From: an uncultured Spirochaetales bacterium
GTDB taxonomy: Bacteria > Spirochaetota > Spirochaetia > Sphaerochaetales > Sphaerochaetaceae
DNA: 17,979 nucleotides
Reading direction: 5' to 3'
NCBI GenBank assembly: GCA_934277975.1
Contig: CAKQWE010000012.1
Span: 1 to 17,979, forward strand
The translations under genes and the position numbers were made by a program. This document shows, piece by piece, positions 14,234-17,979 of the stretch (position 1 is its first letter; the number at the start of each line of letters is the position of its first letter). The notes under the pieces are model-generated. The model did no database searches. It was given only the letters and a program-made list of their open reading frames with translations, and was not told the DNA's origin.

Positions 14234-15865
14234 ATGGGAAAGAACAGGATAAACTTCATATTCAATGCGCACCTTCCGTTCGTAAGGCATCCGGAATATC
14301 CAAAGTTCCTGGAGGAGGACTGGCTGTTCGAGGCTATAAACGAGTCCTACCTTCCAATGCTAAGGATGCTGTACGCCCTCAGAGACGAAAAGGTTCCTTT
14401 CAAGCTTACGTTCTCGCTTTCACCGACCTTGTGCTCCATGCTGGACGACCCCTTGCTTAAGGAGAGGTTCCTCAACTACATGAACGAGCACTTGGAGCTG
14501 GGGCAGAAGGAGATCGAAAGGCTTCATGGCGACCCTCAGAAGCTCAGGCTCGCCAATATGTACCTTGAAGAGCTTTCCAAGAACCTTGCCTTCTACAGCG
14601 GAAAATGCTCAAACGACATACTGAGTGCATTCAACCAGCTTTCAAACGAAGGCTATCTTGAACTCATAACCACCACCGCAACCCATGCCTTCCTTCCAGC
14701 CTACAGGGACTATCCAATAGCCGTGAACGCTCAGGTCGAGACCGGAATGATAGAGCACCTGCGGACCTTCGAGAGGATGTCCGAGGGGTTCTGGCTTCCT
14801 GAATGCGGCTACTACCCTGGCTTGGAGGACATACTTGCACGCCACAACATAAAGTGGACGTCCCTTAGCTCTCAGGCCTTCTTTCTATCACAGGACGAGC
14901 CAAAGACGGGGTGCTACGCCCCTGTGAAATGTCCCAACGGGCTGTATTGCTTTGCAAGGGACTACAGCCTCACCAGTCTGATCTGGTCGTCCACGGAGGG
15001 CTATCCATGCGATGCAGACTACAGGGAATTCTACAGGGACATTGGCTACGACCTACCACTGGACTACATAAGGCCATACATCCATGAGCCCGATGTCCGT
15101 GTGTTCACCGGTTTCAAATACTGGGCCATTACAGGCAAGACGTCTGACAAGGTGGTCTACGATCCAGACAAGGCGGCAGCGAAGGTTGACGCCCACTCAA
15201 GCAACTTCCTGTACCACATAAAGAGTGTAGGGGACTTGGTTGGTCCGTCGCTTCCAAACGACCCAATATACACCCTAAGCTTCGATGCGGAGCTCTTTGG
15301 ACACTGGTGGTTCGAGGGCGTTAAGTTCCTTGAAGCCGTGATACGCAAGGTCGCCGCAGACGATTCCATGGTCCTTACGACACCTGGCCAGTGCATAAAG
15401 CTTGGCGAAGAGGTGCAGACACTTAGGCCTGCATACTCCACATGGGGGGATGGCGGCTACTCGCAGGTGTGGGTTGACAGCAGTTCCAATGCATGGGCCT
15501 ACAGGCATGTATTCAAGTCCTTGGAGAGGATGACTGAGCTTGCAGAGCGCTTTCCTGACCAGAAGTCCCTCAAGCAAAGGTCCCTGAGCCAGGCGGCAAG
15601 GGAGACCCTTCTTCTCATGGCAAGCGACTGGCCTTTCATAATACACAACCATTCGAGTGAGGAGTACGCAAGAAAGAGACTTACAGGACATATCCAGAAT
15701 CTCAATCTCGTTTATGAGAACATGTGCCGCAATGCTGTGAACACCGAATGGCTTGTAAAGGCGGAGCGCAGGGACAACCTGTTCCCTTGGCTTGACTACA
15801 ATGTGTTCAATTCAAGGCATTTGGCGGAGCCAAGCCTTATCTTCACAACCGACTATTCGAAATGA
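14234..15865 (+). CDS. GH57 1,4-alpha-glucan branching enzyme (DUF1957 type)
   Basis: A 543-residue cytoplasmic enzyme expected to introduce alpha-1,6 branches into glycogen-like glucan. GH57 conserved regions are visible: FNAHLPFVRHPE (about 10-21, the HxHLP region), FWLPECGYYPG with the predicted nucleophile E190, and SFDAELFGHWWFEG with the predicted acid/base D351. A helical C-terminal domain follows (about 410-543), as in Thermus and Thermotoga-type branching enzymes. I prefer the ATG at 14234 because GGAGGG lies 6 nt upstream; the ATG at 14228 overlaps the previous stop but abuts that site. Some DUF1957-type GH57 proteins have been reported with mainly hydrolytic activity, so branching is the likely but not certain reaction. 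Confidence 0.9.
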   Translation: MGKNRINFIFNAHLPFVRHPEYPKFLEEDWLFEAINESYLPMLRMLYALRDEKVPFKLTFSLSPTLCSMLDDPLLKERFLNYMNEHLELGQKEIERLHGDPQKLRLANMYLEELSKNLAFYSGKCSNDILSAFNQLSNEGYLELITTTATHAFLPAYRDYPIAVNAQVETGMIEHLRTFERMSEGFWLPECGYYPGLEDILARHNIKWTSLSSQAFFLSQDEPKTGCYAPVKCPNGLYCFARDYSLTSLIWSSTEGYPCDADYREFYRDIGYDLPLDYIRPYIHEPDVRVFTGFKYWAITGKTSDKVVYDPDKAAAKVDAHSSNFLYHIKSVGDLVGPSLPNDPIYTLSFDAELFGHWWFEGVKFLEAVIRKVAADDSMVLTTPGQCIKLGEEVQTLRPAYSTWGDGGYSQVWVDSSSNAWAYRHVFKSLERMTELAERFPDQKSLKQRSLSQAARETLLLMASDWPFIIHNHSSEEYARKRLTGHIQNLNLVYENMCRNAVNTEWLVKAERRDNLFPWLDYNVFNSRHLAEPSLIFTTDYSK

Positions 15866-15907
15866 TCCAGAAGGGAGGGCCCTGCAGTTCCTCCGAGGAG
15901 TCTACGG

Positions 15908-17764
15908 ATGAAAAGACATCTTCGTTCCGGTGTTGGGGCTTCGTTCGTGGAGCCTCTCTGCCCTAGAAGGGGAGAGTTCGTCACCATTCGCTGCAAAGTG
16001 CTGTCAAGTGATGTCACTTGGGTGCGCATTGCAGAGATATCGGACTATAGCCCAGATATCATGCTGCGTCACGAGATGAAGCGCTGTGGCGATGTGTTCT
16101 CCGTTGATATGAGGATGGACGAGCCTGTGCTTCGCTACTGGTTCGAGGCCAATGTGGATGGCGTTGGCTCTGTGTACCTGTCCAAACGTGGTGAGAGCCA
16201 TGTGTGCCCATGCAACCGCGACACCTTTGAGATAATCGCGGACTTGGATGTCCCTTCGTGGATTCCAAACGCCGTGTGCTACCAGATATTCCCTGACCGG
16301 TTCGCAAAGGGGGATCCCTCCGTTGGAGTGAAGTCCGGTGGATATGTCTTTGATGGACATGAACCTGTCGTCATGGATTGGAAAGATGAGCCGTTGCAGT
16401 ACAATGACGGGCACTGCCTTGACTTCTTCAATGGGGACCTAAAAGGCATCATGGACAAGGTGGACCATTTCAAGGAACTTGGAGTGACCATGCTGTATCT
16501 GAACCCAATTGGTTGCAGTATGACGACACATAGGTACGACTGTACGGATTATTTCCATGTGGATCCAAAGCTTGGTGGCGACGATGCATATTCTTCAATG
16601 ATTCAGACCATGCATGAAAACGGCATTAAGGTCGTGACCGACATTTCCATAAACCATACGGGAATAGAACATCCTTGGTTCAAGAACGCACAGAGCGGCG
16701 GTGAGGAGAAGGAGTTCTACTATGAGGACGGCAAGGGTGATTTCGATTACTGGTTTGGTGTGAGAACCCTTCCTCAGCTGAACTACAAGTCCAAGCGTCT
16801 TAGAGATCTGGTGTTCGCAGGAGAGGATTCCGTTCTCAAGAAGTTCCTCAAGCCTCCGTTCAACCAAGACGGTTGGCGCATGGACGTTGCAACCTGCGTT
16901 GGCGTGAACGGCAACGACAGGTTGTGCCATGAGATATGGCGTAAGGTCAGGGAAAGCGTCAAGGCCGTCAATCCTCAAGCCTACATCGTTGGTGAGTGCT
17001 GGGAGGATGCGGGTGCATTCCTTCAGGGCGACCAGTGGGATGCAACCATGAATTACGTTGGCTGCTCACGTCCGCTTAGAAGCTGGATGGGGGAGGAGGA
17101 CAGGTATTTCTGCCGCAACATGAACGATCCTGGCATATGCAGGCCGTTCACTGCAAAGGAGCTTAGGGACGATCTTTTCAATCAGCTTTCGTCATTGCCC
17201 TCGCAAATGGTGTACCAACAGATGAACCTCATAGACAGCCATGACATCCCACGTCTGTACAACCACAAGCAGGTATTCGACAGAGGCCTCTATTTTGGCG
17301 CTGTTATGATGCAGTTCGTGCTTCCTGGAATGCCAAGCATATACTATGGGGACGAAGTGGCTCTTGCAGGTCCTATGGGAACTGCGGAGAACTGCCGCTA
17401 CCCAATGCAGTGGGATAGGTCAAAGTGGGATATGTCGTTCTATGGCTTGTATTGTTCTTTGGGTCGTTTGCGTGCTTTGTATGGAGACGCCTTGGGCACT
17501 GGCCTTTGGGAGTTTGGATACTGCGACGACGATGTGCTTGAGTTCACAAGGACTTCTGGGCTTGGAGATGGAGGTGACGGGAATTCCAATGGAGTTACAG
17601 GCTGCCAGAGCGTGAAGCTTGTGATGTACCAGGGTGATTCCAAACGCAGCGTCTCCGGCATTGACGTTTCAGGCTATACGGATTGGTTCACTGGAGATGT
17701 TTTTTCTACTGGCGATTCCCTTGCTCTTGAGCCAAGGCAAAGCAGGATTCTTGTAAAGACCTAA
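15908..17764 (+). CDS. GH13 alpha-glucan hydrolase (neopullulanase/cyclomaltodextrinase-like)
   Basis: A 618-residue protein with an N-terminal beta-sandwich (about 1-115, CBM34-like), the (beta/alpha)8 GH13 barrel and a short C-terminal beta domain. NAVCYQIFPDRFAKGD (121-136) is the block typical of the cyclomaltodextrinase/maltogenic amylase group. Catalytic sites: DISINH (245-250), nucleophile D326 in GWRMDVA, acid/base E363 in VGECW and D446 in DSHD. No signal peptide, so it should act in the cytoplasm on maltodextrins, cyclodextrin-like or glycogen-derived chains. GAGGAG lies 7 nt before the start. It follows the branching-enzyme gene after 42 nt in the same operon. Exact specificity (neopullulanase, cyclomaltodextrinase or maltogenic amylase) cannot be decided from sequence. 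Confidence 0.9.
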   Translation: MKRHLRSGVGASFVEPLCPRRGEFVTIRCKVLSSDVTWVRIAEISDYSPDIMLRHEMKRCGDVFSVDMRMDEPVLRYWFEANVDGVGSVYLSKRGESHVCPCNRDTFEIIADLDVPSWIPNAVCYQIFPDRFAKGDPSVGVKSGGYVFDGHEPVVMDWKDEPLQYNDGHCLDFFNGDLKGIMDKVDHFKELGVTMLYLNPIGCSMTTHRYDCTDYFHVDPKLGGDDAYSSMIQTMHENGIKVVTDISINHTGIEHPWFKNAQSGGEEKEFYYEDGKGDFDYWFGVRTLPQLNYKSKRLRDLVFAGEDSVLKKFLKPPFNQDGWRMDVATCVGVNGNDRLCHEIWRKVRESVKAVNPQAYIVGECWEDAGAFLQGDQWDATMNYVGCSRPLRSWMGEEDRYFCRNMNDPGICRPFTAKELRDDLFNQLSSLPSQMVYQQMNLIDSHDIPRLYNHKQVFDRGLYFGAVMMQFVLPGMPSIYYGDEVALAGPMGTAENCRYPMQWDRSKWDMSFYGLYCSLGRLRALYGDALGTGLWEFGYCDDDVLEFTRTSGLGDGGDGNSNGVTGCQSVKLVMYQGDSKRSVSGIDVSGYTDWFTGDVFSTGDSLALEPRQSRILVKT

Positions 17765-17979
17765 ACGTTTTTTTAGTTAAGTTTTTAGTTTGCTTTCTCT
17801 CTGTTTTTTGTTTGTAAGGCTATAGTTAGCCACTTTCTTTGTGTCATTTGTTTGAAAGTAGTCTGAAAGATGTTGCTTTATCTTAAAAAGTTTACGAAAA
17901 AATTGGTTCTTCACGGAAAGCTGGGGGATTTGAAGCCTAGGGGAGGTTGAAGAAAAGGGCATGTAGGTCCTAAAGTTGG
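17765..17979. other. Gene-free end of the window
   Basis: T-rich noncoding DNA follows the GH13 stop (several runs of five to seven T). I see no convincing stem before them, so a terminator is not proven. No open frame with a ribosome site continues past the window edge; the only GGGGAGG near the end is followed by ATG TAG. Confidence 0.55.

Noticed and set aside
17765..17979. Terminator or start of a next gene at the window end
   Set aside because: T-runs occur without a convincing stem, and the ribosome-site-like GGGGAGG leads only to ATG TAG.

Overview
The window reads as dense chromosomal DNA from a Gram-negative bacterium, most likely a spirochaete (Spirochaetota, Sphaerochaetaceae/Treponema-like). 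That placement is an inference from gene content: a DegT-like gene, NAD kinase and recN in one run, followed by a DUF4912 gene, a GH57 branching enzyme and a cytoplasmic GH13 enzyme. No rRNA or marker gene is present to prove it. Base composition is moderate, genes are tightly packed, and most starts have clear AGGAGG-type ribosome sites. I found no tRNA, rRNA, CRISPR array, transposase or phage gene.

Layout: (1) 1-317 has no gene but carries two kinds of short repeat. (2) 318-3146, minus strand: a three-gene siderophore/haem/B12-type ABC importer (binding protein, FecCD permease, ATPase). Its promoter and ribosome site are covered by a 26-bp near-perfect palindrome, which suggests a metal-responsive repressor site. 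(3) 3205-4713, minus strand: a terminator hairpin and a 12-TM sugar-type MFS transporter. (4) 4846-9762, plus strand: a six-gene run of two unrelated drug-type acetyltransferases (XAT/Vat/CatB-type and CatA-type), an OmpR-family response regulator, a BcrA-like ABC ATPase, an ABC-2 permease and a small histidine kinase. Four helically phased TCTCAAC repeats lie just before the ABC genes, where the encoded regulator would be expected to bind. (5) 9788-13410, plus strand: a DegT/DnrJ/EryC1-family protein lacking the PLP lysine, NAD kinase and RecN, driven by a promoter placed so that the first mRNA would be leaderless. (6) 13472-17764, plus strand: a DUF4912 protein with a Rho_N/SAP-like N-terminus, a GH57 (DUF1957-type) branching enzyme and a GH13 alpha-glucan hydrolase.

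How the parts work together: region 6 looks like an intracellular glycogen/maltodextrin module, with the MFS gene of region 3 possibly importing a related oligosaccharide. Region 4 looks like a self-regulated antibiotic response unit that both acetylates and exports compounds. It is the most interesting system here. Region 2 is metal, haem or cobamide uptake. Region 5 is housekeeping (NADP supply and recombinational repair) behind one unusual pseudo-aminotransferase.
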